A stretch of 64,000 nt of DNA, from the NCBI GenBank assembly GCA_030913685.1, contig CP133187.1, forward strand, positions 2,112,001 to 2,176,000. Direction: 5' to 3'. How positions within the stretch are numbered: the first letter of the stretch is position 1; each line of letters opens with the position of its first letter. Under the pieces are notes generated by a model that ran no database searches, was not told the DNA's origin, and saw only the letters and a program-made list of their open reading frames with translations. Below are positions 27,629 through 36,325 of the stretch, piece by piece. This DNA comes from Oscillospiraceae bacterium MB24-C1 (GTDB lineage Bacteria > Bacillota > Clostridia > Oscillospirales > Ruminococcaceae). The translations under genes were made by a program, and so were the position numbers.

Positions 27629-29464
27629 GTGAGCAGATTAGAAATTCGCACGCCAAACCGTTCCCAAACTGTGGTGGAGGGCCTGTACCGTGATATTGAA
27701 AGGCGCATCACCGCAAGCCCGCCCGGACTGTGTCCTGTTGACCTTTCAGCAGCATTTCTCCACCTTTGCCACGCGCAAACCTGCGGTAAATGCGTTCCCT
27801 GTCGCATAGGACTTGGGCAACTGACCGCGTTGCTCAGAAATGTACTCGATGGAAAAGCGGCACTTTCAGATATTGATTTGATTGAAAAGACCGCTCGTGT
27901 CATTAAGGATACCGCCGACTGTGCTATTGGGCGCGAAGCGGCCGATATGGTTTTAAAAGGGGTCAAGGGATTTCATGACGATTATGTAGAACATATTACC
28001 CACCACCGGTGTCTGTGCAACCTCAATCAGCCGGTGCCCTGTGTGGCACTATGTCCCGCCGGCGTGGATATCCCGGGTTATATCGCGCTGATTTCAGAAG
28101 AGCGCTTTGCCGACGCGATTAAGCTGATTCGAAAGGATAATCCATTCCCAACCTCTTGCGCCATGGTGTGTGAGCATCCGTGTGAAGCCAGATGTCGCCG
28201 CAATATGGTGGATGATGCCGTCAGCATCCGGGCGCTAAAGCGCTTTGCAGTTGACAACGCGGGGGTGGTACCGGTGCCGGAGTGTGCCGCACCCACCGGC
28301 AAGCGGGTCGCCGTCATAGGCGGCGGGCCAGGCGGACTCAGCGCTGCATACTTCCTCTCGCTCATGGGGCACGAGGTTGAGGTGTTTGAAAAGCGCGCTC
28401 ACTTGGGTGGCATGCTACGCTATGGCATCCCCAGTTATCGTCTGCCGCGTGAGCGCCTTCAGGAGGACATCGATGCCATCCTTTCCACCGGCATTAAGGT
28501 CAACCTCAATTCGCAAATCGGCAAGGATATCACTATCCGTGAGCTGCGCCGCCACTTTGACGGTGTATATATCGCCATCGGTGCGCAGGCTGACAAAACG
28601 GTCGGTATCGAGGGGGAGGATGCTCGCGGCGTTATTTCGGCCGTTGAGATGCTGCGCGGCATCGGTGACGGTGTTATGCCCGACTTTTCTGGCAAGCGGG
28701 TTGTCGTCATCGGTGGCGGCAACGTCGCGATGGACTGTGCCAGAAGCGCCCGTCGTCTAGGTGCTGAGCATGTCACCATCGTTTACCGCAGACGGCGTGA
28801 CGACATGACTGCTATGTCGGAGGAAGTTCAGGGTGCGGTCGAAGAGGGCTGCGAGCTTGTTACGCTGCAAGCACCGGTGCGCATCGAGCATGAAGAGGGC
28901 GATAAGGTCCTGGCACTGTGGACCCAGCCCCAGATCATCTCCACAATGGATGACGCCGGTCGCCCGCGCCCGGTCAAAGCCGACGCGCCGCAGCAACGCA
29001 TCCCCTGTGATCTGGTTGTGGTCGCCATAGGGCAGGGCATTGAGACCGCACCGTTTGAGGAATACGGCATTCCGATAAAACGTGGTGTTATTGATGCCAT
29101 GAACTCCAGCGACGTCTGGACGATAACCGGCGTGTTTGCGGGCGGCGACTGCGTCACCGGCCCCGCCTCGGCTATCAAGGCGATTGCCGCGGGCAAGGTG
29201 GCGGCTGCCAATATAGATGAGTACTTAGGCTTCCACCATGAGATCAAGACCGACGTCGAAATTCCTGGCGTGCGTATTGCCGATACACCTGCCTGCGGAC
29301 GGGTGCTACCAAGTGAACGCCCGGCCTGTGAGCGTCTGGGTGACATGGAATTGATTGAATACGCTATGACGGCGCAGGAGGCAGCCCAAGAGGCGCGCCG
29401 CTGTTTGCGCTGCGATCACTTTGGTTATGGTTCATTCAAAGGCGGGAGGACTAAAAAATGGTAA
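27629..29464 (+). CDS. NuoF-type Fe-S domain fused to GltD-like FAD/NAD(P) oxidoreductase
   Basis: 611 residues. The N-terminal ~100 residues carry CGKCVPCRIG and a later CAIGR cysteine, the 4Fe-4S site of the NuoF/HydB C-terminus, but the NuoF FMN/NADH domain is absent. From ~120 it is a GltD/NfnB-like protein: Cys-rich segments (CLCN, CVALCPAGVD, CEHPCEARCRR), an FAD motif VIGGGPGGLSAAYF and an NAD(P) motif VIGGGNVAMDCARSA. The start is GTG with AGGAGG 10 bases upstream. Its stop overlaps hydA, so it is presumably the NAD(P)H-side partner of the hydrogenase. The electron donor cannot be decided from sequence. Confidence 0.88.
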   Translation: MSRLEIRTPNRSQTVVEGLYRDIERRITASPPGLCPVDLSAAFLHLCHAQTCGKCVPCRIGLGQLTALLRNVLDGKAALSDIDLIEKTARVIKDTADCAIGREAADMVLKGVKGFHDDYVEHITHHRCLCNLNQPVPCVALCPAGVDIPGYIALISEERFADAIKLIRKDNPFPTSCAMVCEHPCEARCRRNMVDDAVSIRALKRFAVDNAGVVPVPECAAPTGKRVAVIGGGPGGLSAAYFLSLMGHEVEVFEKRAHLGGMLRYGIPSYRLPRERLQEDIDAILSTGIKVNLNSQIGKDITIRELRRHFDGVYIAIGAQADKTVGIEGEDARGVISAVEMLRGIGDGVMPDFSGKRVVVIGGGNVAMDCARSARRLGAEHVTIVYRRRRDDMTAMSEEVQGAVEEGCELVTLQAPVRIEHEEGDKVLALWTQPQIISTMDDAGRPRPVKADAPQQRIPCDLVVVAIGQGIETAPFEEYGIPIKRGVIDAMNSSDVWTITGVFAGGDCVTGPASAIKAIAAGKVAAANIDEYLGFHHEIKTDVEIPGVRIADTPACGRVLPSERPACERLGDMELIEYAMTAQEAAQEARRCLRCDHFGYGSFKGGRTKKW

Positions 29465-31209
29465 AGCTGACGATAGATCGCATTCCCCTTACGGTTTCGG
29501 AGGGCTCCACCATTCTCGAAGCCGCTCGTTCAATCGGCATCGGAGTGCCGAGCCTGTGCTATTTAAAGGATATCAACGAGATTGGTGCCTGCCGTGTCTG
29601 CGTTGTTGAAATTGAAGGCATGGAGAAACTGGCACCCTCTTGCAATACCGTTGCCGAAGAGGGAATGGTGGTATTCACGAACAGTCCCCGTGTGCGCGAG
29701 GCGCGCCGGGTCAATGTCGAGCTGCTGCTCTCGCAGCACGATTGCCGTTGCGCCGCCTGTGTGAGAAGCGGAAACTGCACACTTCAATCAATTGCAAACG
29801 ATCTTGGCATCTTAGAGATTCCCTACGCGGCCGACTATGCACCCACCGACTGGACAACGACCTTTCCACTTTATCGCGATGCTGCCAAGTGCATAAAATG
29901 CATGCGTTGCGTACAGATTTGTGACAAGGTACAGGGGCTCAACATATGGGATGTCGAGGGAACCGGCTCACATACAACGGTCGATATCTCGTATAATCGC
30001 CAGATTATGTCTGCCGATTGCGCGCTTTGCGGCCAGTGCATCACCCACTGTCCTGTGGGGGCGCTGCGTGAGCGCGATGACACCCAAAAGGTGTTTGACG
30101 CGCTGGCAAACCAAGATATCGTCACAGTGGTGCAAGTGGCACCCGCTGTGCGCGCCGCCTGGGCCGAATCGATGGATATTCCGGATAGCGAGGCGACGGT
30201 GGGGCGCATGGTTGCCGCGCTGCGCCGCATTGGCTTTGATTATGTTTTTGACACCAATTTTGCCGCAGACCTGACGATCATGGAGGAAGGCAGTGAATTT
30301 TTGGCACGGATTAAAAACCCGGCCTATCTCGACAAGCCGCTGTTTACCTCTTGCTGCCCCGGATGGGTGCGCTTTTTAAAGGCGCGTTACCCCGAATATA
30401 CCGAGAACCTTTCCACTGCAAAGTCTCCTCAACAGATGTTTGGCGCAGTGACTAAGACTTATTTTGCACAAAAGCTAGGCATAGATCCGGAAAAAATTTG
30501 CTGTGTTTCAGTCATGCCCTGCGTGGCCAAGAAACAGGAGTGTGCACTACCGACCATGCGCGACGCTGGAGCGGGGCAGGATGTCGACATCGTCATTACC
30601 ACCCGCGAATTAGCCCGCATAATGCGCTCGGAGCATATCCTGCTGCGCAGCCTTTCTGAAGAGACGTTTGACAGCCCGCTTGGGGTTGCCACTGGCGCGG
30701 GGGTTATTTTTGGTGCGACCGGCGGCGTTATGGAGGCAGCTCTGCGCAGCGCCTACTTCCTTGTCAAGGGTGAGAATCCCGACCCGGACGCCTTTAAATC
30801 GGTGCGTGGACTGGACGGTTGGAAAGAATCGGAGTTTATGCTGGAGGGTAATAAGCTGAAAGTTGCGGTGGTCAGCGGGCTGGGCAATGCCCATCGGCTG
30901 CTCGACGCGATCCGCCGTGGCGAGGCCCGTTATGATTTTGTGGAAGTGATGGCTTGTCCCGGCGGCTGCGCCGGTGGCGGCGGCCAGCCGATTCACGACG
31001 GGTGTGAGCTTTCGGGCCCACGCGGCGAAAAGCTTTACGGGTTGGATAAAAACGCCGAGATCCGATTCTCGCACGACAACCCCGAAATAAAACGGCTGTA
31101 TAAAGACTTCTTTGGAGAGCCGCTGTCGGAGAAATCGCATCACCTATTGCACACAGATCATTTTGGTTGGAGCATGAACGAACCGCATCGAGCTACGGAA
31201 AGACCGTAA
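29458..31209 (+). CDS. hydA: [FeFe] hydrogenase, NuoG-like catalytic subunit
   Basis: 583 residues making H2 from reduced ferredoxin/NAD(P)H electrons. Order: plant-type 2Fe-2S domain (C35, C46, C49, C63), HisCys 4Fe-4S ligands (HDCRCAACVRSGNC, ~92), two 4Fe-4S clusters (CIKCMRCVQIC ~145; CALCGQCITHC ~188), then the H-cluster with TSCCPGW (~297), MPCVAKKQE (~352) and MACPGGCAGGGGQP (~497). All H-cluster cysteines are present. Overlaps the GltD-like gene by 7 bases. This pairing resembles the glutamate-synthase-linked group A hydrogenases. The maturases HydE/F/G are not in the window. Confidence 0.95.
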   Translation: MVKLTIDRIPLTVSEGSTILEAARSIGIGVPSLCYLKDINEIGACRVCVVEIEGMEKLAPSCNTVAEEGMVVFTNSPRVREARRVNVELLLSQHDCRCAACVRSGNCTLQSIANDLGILEIPYAADYAPTDWTTTFPLYRDAAKCIKCMRCVQICDKVQGLNIWDVEGTGSHTTVDISYNRQIMSADCALCGQCITHCPVGALRERDDTQKVFDALANQDIVTVVQVAPAVRAAWAESMDIPDSEATVGRMVAALRRIGFDYVFDTNFAADLTIMEEGSEFLARIKNPAYLDKPLFTSCCPGWVRFLKARYPEYTENLSTAKSPQQMFGAVTKTYFAQKLGIDPEKICCVSVMPCVAKKQECALPTMRDAGAGQDVDIVITTRELARIMRSEHILLRSLSEETFDSPLGVATGAGVIFGATGGVMEAALRSAYFLVKGENPDPDAFKSVRGLDGWKESEFMLEGNKLKVAVVSGLGNAHRLLDAIRRGEARYDFVEVMACPGGCAGGGGQPIHDGCELSGPRGEKLYGLDKNAEIRFSHDNPEIKRLYKDFFGEPLSEKSHHLLHTDHFGWSMNEPHRATERP

Positions 31210-31224
31210 ACTGTTGCTTAAAGG

Positions 31225-31250
31225 CCGTTTATAGTATATGCTATAAGCGG
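31225..31250. repeat. inverted repeat before the alcohol dehydrogenase gene
   Basis: CCGTTTATAG, six bases, CTATAAGCGG: ten pairs with one G-T. It ends next to the AAAGGATG ribosome site of the next gene and lacks a T-run, so it may be an operator or a translational hairpin. Confidence 0.5.
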
Positions 31251-31265
31251 AAAGGATGATAATAC

Positions 31266-32453
31266 ATGAACAGTTTCGAGTTTTATAGCCCTACTAAGGT
31301 TATTTTTGGCAAGGACGTTGAAAGTCGCGTCGGCGAAGAGGTCAAGGCTCGTGGCGCTTCCAAGCTACTGGTACACTTCGGCGGTGGCAGCGTTAAAAAG
31401 ACCGGCCTGTTGGACCGTGTAGAAGCCTCGCTGAAAACGGCCGGAGTTGATTACATCCTGCTCGGCGGTGCTCAACCCAACCCCCGGCTGGGTCTCGTTC
31501 ACGGGGGCATCAACCTTTGCCGTAAGGAAAAAGTGGATATGATATTGGCTGTCGGTGGCGGTTCGACGATTGATTCGGCTAAGGCCATCGCCATGGGCGT
31601 GCCGTATGACGGCGACGTGTGGGATTTTTATGACGGTAAGGCAAAGCCTGCCGCCGCACTGCCCACCTGCAACATTCTGACGCTTGCCGCTGCTGGAAGC
31701 GAAACCAGCGCCAACACTGTCATCACCAACGAGGATGGCTGGATGAAGCGCGGCTTTGGCAACGAGTTGTTGCGTCCTGCCTTTACGCTGATGAATCCTG
31801 AACTGCTGTATACCCTGCCGGCCTATCAGACCGCTTGTGGCGTGGTGGATATTATCATGCATACCTTTGAGCGGTTTTTCTCACCCGGTGGCCTCAACGA
31901 GGTGACCGACCGTATCGCTGAGGCAATTCTGCGCACCGTTATGCAGTATGGCGCGGTGTGCGTCAAGGAGCCTGAGAACTATGAAGCGCGTTCGGAAGTG
32001 ATGTGGGCGGGCAGCCTTTCGCACAACCAGCTCACCGGCCTTGGCCGCGTGACCGACTGGGCAACCCACCAACTTGAGCACGAGCTCGGCGGTATGTTCG
32101 ATGTGGCACACGGCGCAGGTCTGTCGGCCATGTGGGGTTCGTGGGCGCGCTATGTTTACAAACAGGATATGATGCGTTTTGCCCGTTACGGTGTCAATGT
32201 TCTAGGATTAAACCTCAACTATGAGAACCCGGAAGAGACCGTGCTGGCAGCGATTGCACAGACCGAGGATTATTTTAAGTCGATCGGCATGCCGACAACC
32301 ATTCCCGAGCTGATGGGCCGCACCCTGACCGAGGACGAAATCAAAGAGCTTTCGGCCAAATGCACGAACTTTGGGCTTCGTACAATCGGCGGCTTTGTCA
32401 AGCTGGGCGAGGAGGAGATCCTCAACATCTTCCGCGCGGCCAACAAGGCGTAA
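31266..32453 (+). CDS. iron-containing alcohol dehydrogenase (butanol dehydrogenase type)
   Basis: 395 residues of the group III Fe-ADH family (BdhA/YqhD-like), reducing aldehydes with NAD(P)H. Cofactor motif GGGSTIDSAKAIA (~97-109). Metal ligands are expected in VVDIIMHTFERFF (Asp and His), ATHQLEHELGG and DVAHGAGL. It lies 56 bases after hydA with its own ribosome site and an inverted repeat in front, so it is either the last gene of the operon or separately controlled. The substrate cannot be told from sequence. Confidence 0.9.
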   Translation: MNSFEFYSPTKVIFGKDVESRVGEEVKARGASKLLVHFGGGSVKKTGLLDRVEASLKTAGVDYILLGGAQPNPRLGLVHGGINLCRKEKVDMILAVGGGSTIDSAKAIAMGVPYDGDVWDFYDGKAKPAAALPTCNILTLAAAGSETSANTVITNEDGWMKRGFGNELLRPAFTLMNPELLYTLPAYQTACGVVDIIMHTFERFFSPGGLNEVTDRIAEAILRTVMQYGAVCVKEPENYEARSEVMWAGSLSHNQLTGLGRVTDWATHQLEHELGGMFDVAHGAGLSAMWGSWARYVYKQDMMRFARYGVNVLGLNLNYENPEETVLAAIAQTEDYFKSIGMPTTIPELMGRTLTEDEIKELSAKCTNFGLRTIGGFVKLGEEEILNIFRAANKA

Positions 32454-32485
32454 GAACGCCATTACGGCTATTATAAAAGTGATAG

Positions 32486-32528
32486 AGAACCCCTGTGCTG
32501 GAAAGAAGATGTCCGGCACAGGGGTTCT
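32486..32528 (+). terminator. hairpin after the alcohol dehydrogenase
   Basis: 16-bp stem (AGAACCCCTGTGCTGG with CCGGCACAGGGGTTCT, one G-T pair) with an 11-base loop. Only a short T-run follows, so termination may be completed by the next hairpin. Confidence 0.7.
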
Positions 32529-32588
32529 GATTTGGCGATAAGCTCCCAAATATACGGCGCAGACGATGCTGCGTGCAACAAAAATACC

Positions 32589-32630
32589 GCCCGCGCTGTC
32601 GTGCTACTTTACGACAACGCGGGCTTTTTT
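32589..32630 (+). terminator. second terminator between convergent genes
   Basis: GCCCGCGCTGTCGT pairs with ACGACAACGCGGGC across an 8-base loop and is followed by six T. It lies between the alcohol dehydrogenase (+) and ruvX (-). Confidence 0.8.
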
Positions 32631-33051
32631 ATTTGACGTGGTTTTTGCGGTAGGCTAAATAGCTTTCTAAAATCAGTACGGCGGCGACAGCGTCGATAAC
32701 CGCTTTGCGTTTTTTACCGCGTACATCGGTTTGGTTTAGTATGCCGATAGCCGAGACGGTTGTGCTGCGCTCATCCCACAGCGTGACAGGTAAACCACTT
32801 TGTTCGCGCAGAATATCGGCCAGTTGATGCGCCAACTCGCTGCGAGGCCCGGCCGAGCCATTCATGTTCAGCGGGTTGCCAACGACAATTTCTTCGGCAC
32901 AAAGCTCGGTGGCGTGTGCCAAAATTTTGGCGACCAGTCGCTCACGGTTATATTCGGCAATCACCGCCACGGGTGAAGCCAGCAGCTCGCTTTTATCACA
33001 GACGGCAAGGCCTGTGCGTGCATCGCCATAATCGACAGCTAAAATAATCAT
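32629..33051 (-). CDS. ruvX: RuvX/YqgF Holliday junction resolvase-like RNase
   Basis: 140 residues with the RNase H-like motifs DYGDARTGLAVCD (~7-19), IVVGNPLNMNGS (~54-65) and DERSTTVSA (~93). The family processes rRNA 5' ends and may resolve recombination intermediates. It lies 27 bases downstream of the SpoIID-domain gene on the same strand. Confidence 0.93.
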   Translation of the reverse strand: MIILAVDYGDARTGLAVCDKSELLASPVAVIAEYNRERLVAKILAHATELCAEEIVVGNPLNMNGSAGPRSELAHQLADILREQSGLPVTLWDERSTTVSAIGILNQTDVRGKKRKAVIDAVAAVLILESYLAYRKNHVK

Positions 33052-33078
33052 GGGTAACCCCCCTCTTTCGTAGCACGG

Positions 33079-35076
33079 TTAGTATATTTCGGTATCAGTG
33101 TAATAATGCTCAAGAATTTCGACGTAATCATAACCTTCCAGCGCCATATAATGCGCGCCGTATTGGCTCATACCCACCCCATGGCCATAGCCGTAAACGG
33201 TGAATTCAAACCGTTCTTTAGAGGCGTTATATTCAACGTCAAAGCAGTGTGAGCGCAGCGCAAAGGACAACAATTTTTCACGTATGCTGCGGCCTGTGAT
33301 GAGCTTAGTGCCGTAAGTTCCGCCCTGTGAGCGGGTTTCGCCGCCAATTTCAACTGTGCCGACATAACCGCCCGGGGCGTCGCGTTCAACGCTAATCCAA
33401 TCCTCTGGGTCGCCGTCCAGCACAATACCATACACTTTTTCAACTTTTGCGGCAAAATCGTCCTCCGAGATGGTGTAGCTGCTTTGATAATAAGGCGATT
33501 TGCGGTCGGAGGCGCTTTTTACCGGGACAAGATAAGGCAACGCGCCGCCCCAAACTGCCTGAGAGCTGGTGGTGTAACCGCAGCTGGTCGAGTGGTAAAC
33601 GGTGTTGGCGTAACGCCCATTATAATAAACGCCCACGCCCAAAACCGCGTCGACTGCATCTTCAACGGCGGAAGAGATGTTGCTGTTGAGCAACACGGAT
33701 GGGGCGATTCCGGCGGCGTTATTATATTTGATCATGGTATAGGTGGCGACCACATGCGCCTTCAAGGCCTCAGGCGCAAGGTTGCCGCGCGTTTCGTTTT
33801 GAAGCACCTGGCAGACAAGGTCATATGCATTCATACGCCGAACGCTGCCGCCGTAGGTGTAAGAAAGCTTTTCATCAAAGGCGTCGTCGTGCGCGGACGG
33901 CGTATCGTCTGAACCGCGAGGTGGATCATCCTCCTCGTCATCCTCGCCTGTGTAAACATACACCGTTTCATCCTCTGATGACGATGATGGAGTCTCGGGT
34001 GCAGACGATGAGGCGGCCGGTACTGATGATGATGGTTCAGGTACGGATGAAGACACTTCAGGAGCAGACGATGATGCGACCGGTGTGGATGATGGTGCTT
34101 CCGCTTGGGATGATGACATCGCTGGTGTGGACGGAGATGATACTTCAGGTACCGATGATGCCGTTGGTGCAGATGCTTCAGATTCAGACGATGATAGATC
34201 CGCTTGGGATGATGGTGTGTCTTTCTCAGAAGACGATGCTTTCAGACGCCAGGGTGGTACCGTCCGGACTGGACCCAGAACGGTAAGCTGCTCAGAAGTG
34301 CCCGAAGCATTTGTCTGTTGTGCAGGGGTTTCGTTCTTCAATGTGCCCAGTAGTGCCGCAGCCGCACCAGCCAGCGCCATGACAGCCAGTACGCAGGCGA
34401 TGGCAATGCACCCAACAATAGTCTTCTTACGCCCGTTTTTGCTTTGGCTGCGCACAGAGCGCGGCGGCTTTTTAGCCTGATGCCTTTTGTCTGGTGACTT
34501 AGCCTCGGGTGCTTTTGCGGATAATGGTAAAGATTCAGGTTCAGCTGCCTCAGTCGGCAATTGTTCCTCGGCGACAACTATGGGCGTTTGGTCAGGCGAA
34601 TCAAACAGCGAGGTTAGCAGTGTTTTTAGCCGAAACAGCTGCGCAGGGTCGTCATATTCGTCAAACAGTAGCAGGGCGTGCTCGTGGTGAATGCAAAGGC
34701 AGGCGGGGAACAATCCGTCGCCTGCAAAAGAGCGGGCGCCCTGCGGCAGATTGCAGCAACGCGCGAACTCAGAAAAGACCAGATCCTGCTCGCGGCAGCG
34801 CTTTTCAATATAACCGGCCGCCGCCTTGGAGTGAACAAGCGGGCGTCCCAGTGCGTCTGCGGCAGCCTCGCGGGCAAAGCCGCCGTGCGACATGCCGCCG
34901 ATTACCAGTACCAATTCGGCTTCGGAAAGCGCCGTGGCGATGGCCTGAGCCAGGCTCTGCCGGTCATTTTGGCAGATGATCTCCTGGGCTTTTAGCTGCA
35001 TGGCGGCCAGCATCGCGTCTATGCTGCCACGCATTTCACGGCAGCTGTCGTTGGGCTCGATGATTGTCAGCCGCAT
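33079..35076 (-). CDS. SpoIID/LytB-domain protein with MoCF/CinA-like N-terminal domain
   Basis: 665 residues. The N-terminal ~155 residues look like a degraded MoCF/CinA nucleotide-binding fold: LVLVIGGMSHGGFARE, DALGRPLV, then NLPQGARSFAGDGLFPACLC resembling the CinA PEGA...N..G.APG stretch. A basic linker precedes a membrane helix (~219-245) and a Ser/Pro/Glu-rich spacer (~280-370). The C-terminal ~250 residues (from NAYDLVCQVLQNETRG) are a SpoIID domain ending in YGYGHGVGMSQYGAHYMA, the glycan-strand hydrolase involved in engulfment or amidase activation. Bacillus SpoIID has only ~340 residues and lacks the first half. The fusion is visible; its meaning is inferred. Confidence 0.85.
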   Translation of the reverse strand: MRLTIIEPNDSCREMRGSIDAMLAAMQLKAQEIICQNDRQSLAQAIATALSEAELVLVIGGMSHGGFAREAAADALGRPLVHSKAAAGYIEKRCREQDLVFSEFARCCNLPQGARSFAGDGLFPACLCIHHEHALLLFDEYDDPAQLFRLKTLLTSLFDSPDQTPIVVAEEQLPTEAAEPESLPLSAKAPEAKSPDKRHQAKKPPRSVRSQSKNGRKKTIVGCIAIACVLAVMALAGAAAALLGTLKNETPAQQTNASGTSEQLTVLGPVRTVPPWRLKASSSEKDTPSSQADLSSSESEASAPTASSVPEVSSPSTPAMSSSQAEAPSSTPVASSSAPEVSSSVPEPSSSVPAASSSAPETPSSSSEDETVYVYTGEDDEEDDPPRGSDDTPSAHDDAFDEKLSYTYGGSVRRMNAYDLVCQVLQNETRGNLAPEALKAHVVATYTMIKYNNAAGIAPSVLLNSNISSAVEDAVDAVLGVGVYYNGRYANTVYHSTSCGYTTSSQAVWGGALPYLVPVKSASDRKSPYYQSSYTISEDDFAAKVEKVYGIVLDGDPEDWISVERDAPGGYVGTVEIGGETRSQGGTYGTKLITGRSIREKLLSFALRSHCFDVEYNASKERFEFTVYGYGHGVGMSQYGAHYMALEGYDYVEILEHYYTDTEIY
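33967..34239 (-). repeat. low-complexity Ser/Pro/Glu-coding repeat in the SpoIID-domain gene
   Basis: Imperfect repeats of short codon blocks encoding variants of SSSxPE and SSVPE. It forms an extended extracytoplasmic spacer between the membrane helix and the SpoIID domain. Likely length-variable between strains. Confidence 0.7.
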
Positions 35077-35112
35077 GTGTCCCTCCCATTTTATATTTTT
35101 GAGTACACAGAT

Positions 35113-36300
35113 TTAGATCGTCAGCTCGGTTGTTTCGTCTATCCATACCGCTTCGGTACCGGCCACCGCCGCTTCAATCAAACGCGCGCGATCTAACCCG
35201 CTTTCAGCCTCGATGACCCACTCCAGCTGTGGGCGGGTGCGGGGATGGCGCGGGGTGAAGACGGTGCAGCAATCCTCATAGGGGAGGATCGATGTCTCAA
35301 AGGTATCGATCTTGCGCGCAATCGTCACAATTTCTTCCTTGTCCATACCGATAACTGGGCGGAAGACCGGCAGTGTAGCAGATTGGTCGGTGCAGGCGAT
35401 GGCCTGCATGGTCTGGCTGGCTACCTGTCCTAAACTTTCGCCAGTTATCAGTGCGCCACATCCGTACTTTTCACCAAGGTGCGAAGCCATTTCCATCATC
35501 AGGCGACGCATCACAATAGTGAAATATTCCTCAGGACACTTTTCACCAATCTCCTGCTGAAGCTCAGTGAATGGCACAACCAACAGGCGTACCCGTCCAG
35601 TGTAGGCCGACATCTTCTGACAGAGCATTTTAACCTTCAGCAATGCACGTTCGCTGGTGTAGGGCGGGCTCGCAAAATGGACCGCTATAATCTCCAGTCC
35701 GCGTTTCGCCATCATATAACCCGCGACGGGGGAGTCGATGCCGCCCGAGAGTAACAGTGCTGCTTTACCGGCGCTACCGATGGGCATGCCGCCTGCACCC
35801 ATTTGCTGCCCGGCGTGCAGATAGGCTGCGCGGTCGCGCACCTCAGCCCAGACCACCAGATCGGGGTTGTGTACATCCACCCGCAGGTGGGGGTGACGCT
35901 CCAACAGATAGTGCCCTAGTTCGGTGCAAATTTCTGGCGACCCCATCGGAAAGGTCTTGTCCGATCGCTTGGCATTGACCTTAAAGGTTTTCACCGAAGC
36001 AAGCGCATCGTCTAGATAATCCGCCCCGGCGCGCATAGCATCAAAGCTTTTTTCGACTACGGCGCTGCGGCTGATGGCAGCGATGCCAAAAACGCGCGAA
36101 AGACGCAGATAAGCCTCGTCCATGTCGATGTCGTCGGTCATGGGCGTGACAGTGATGGTGGACTGTGCCTTGGTAACGGTAAACGCGCCGACAGGGGCAA
36201 GCCTACGGCGGATATTCTTCATCAAAATACTTTCAAATGTAGCGCGGTTGGTGCCCTTGAGCGCTAGCTCACCATATTTAAGCAGAACAATTTCCTTCAT
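35113..36300 (-). CDS. thiI: tRNA 4-thiouridine synthase ThiI
   Basis: Sulfurtransferase making s4U8 in tRNA. 395 residues from the ATG at 36300, which has AGAGGATC upstream; a longer in-frame ATG at 36561 would add 87 unrelated residues overlapping iscS. An N-terminal THUMP domain (~60-165) precedes the PP-loop LLSGGIDSPVAGYMMAKRG (~180). There is no C-terminal rhodanese domain, as in other Firmicutes; the partner desulfurase is encoded directly upstream. Confidence 0.95.
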   Translation of the reverse strand: MKEIVLLKYGELALKGTNRATFESILMKNIRRRLAPVGAFTVTKAQSTITVTPMTDDIDMDEAYLRLSRVFGIAAISRSAVVEKSFDAMRAGADYLDDALASVKTFKVNAKRSDKTFPMGSPEICTELGHYLLERHPHLRVDVHNPDLVVWAEVRDRAAYLHAGQQMGAGGMPIGSAGKAALLLSGGIDSPVAGYMMAKRGLEIIAVHFASPPYTSERALLKVKMLCQKMSAYTGRVRLLVVPFTELQQEIGEKCPEEYFTIVMRRLMMEMASHLGEKYGCGALITGESLGQVASQTMQAIACTDQSATLPVFRPVIGMDKEEIVTIARKIDTFETSILPYEDCCTVFTPRHPRTRPQLEWVIEAESGLDRARLIEAAVAGTEAVWIDETTELTI

Positions 36301-36325
36301 GGATGATCCTCTTTCTTTATCGGAC

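Noticed and set aside
33967-34239. Repetitive GATGATGG-type tract that might suggest a CRISPR array or satellite
   Set aside because: The units are irregular, in frame, and encode a Ser/Pro/Glu linker within the SpoIID-domain gene.
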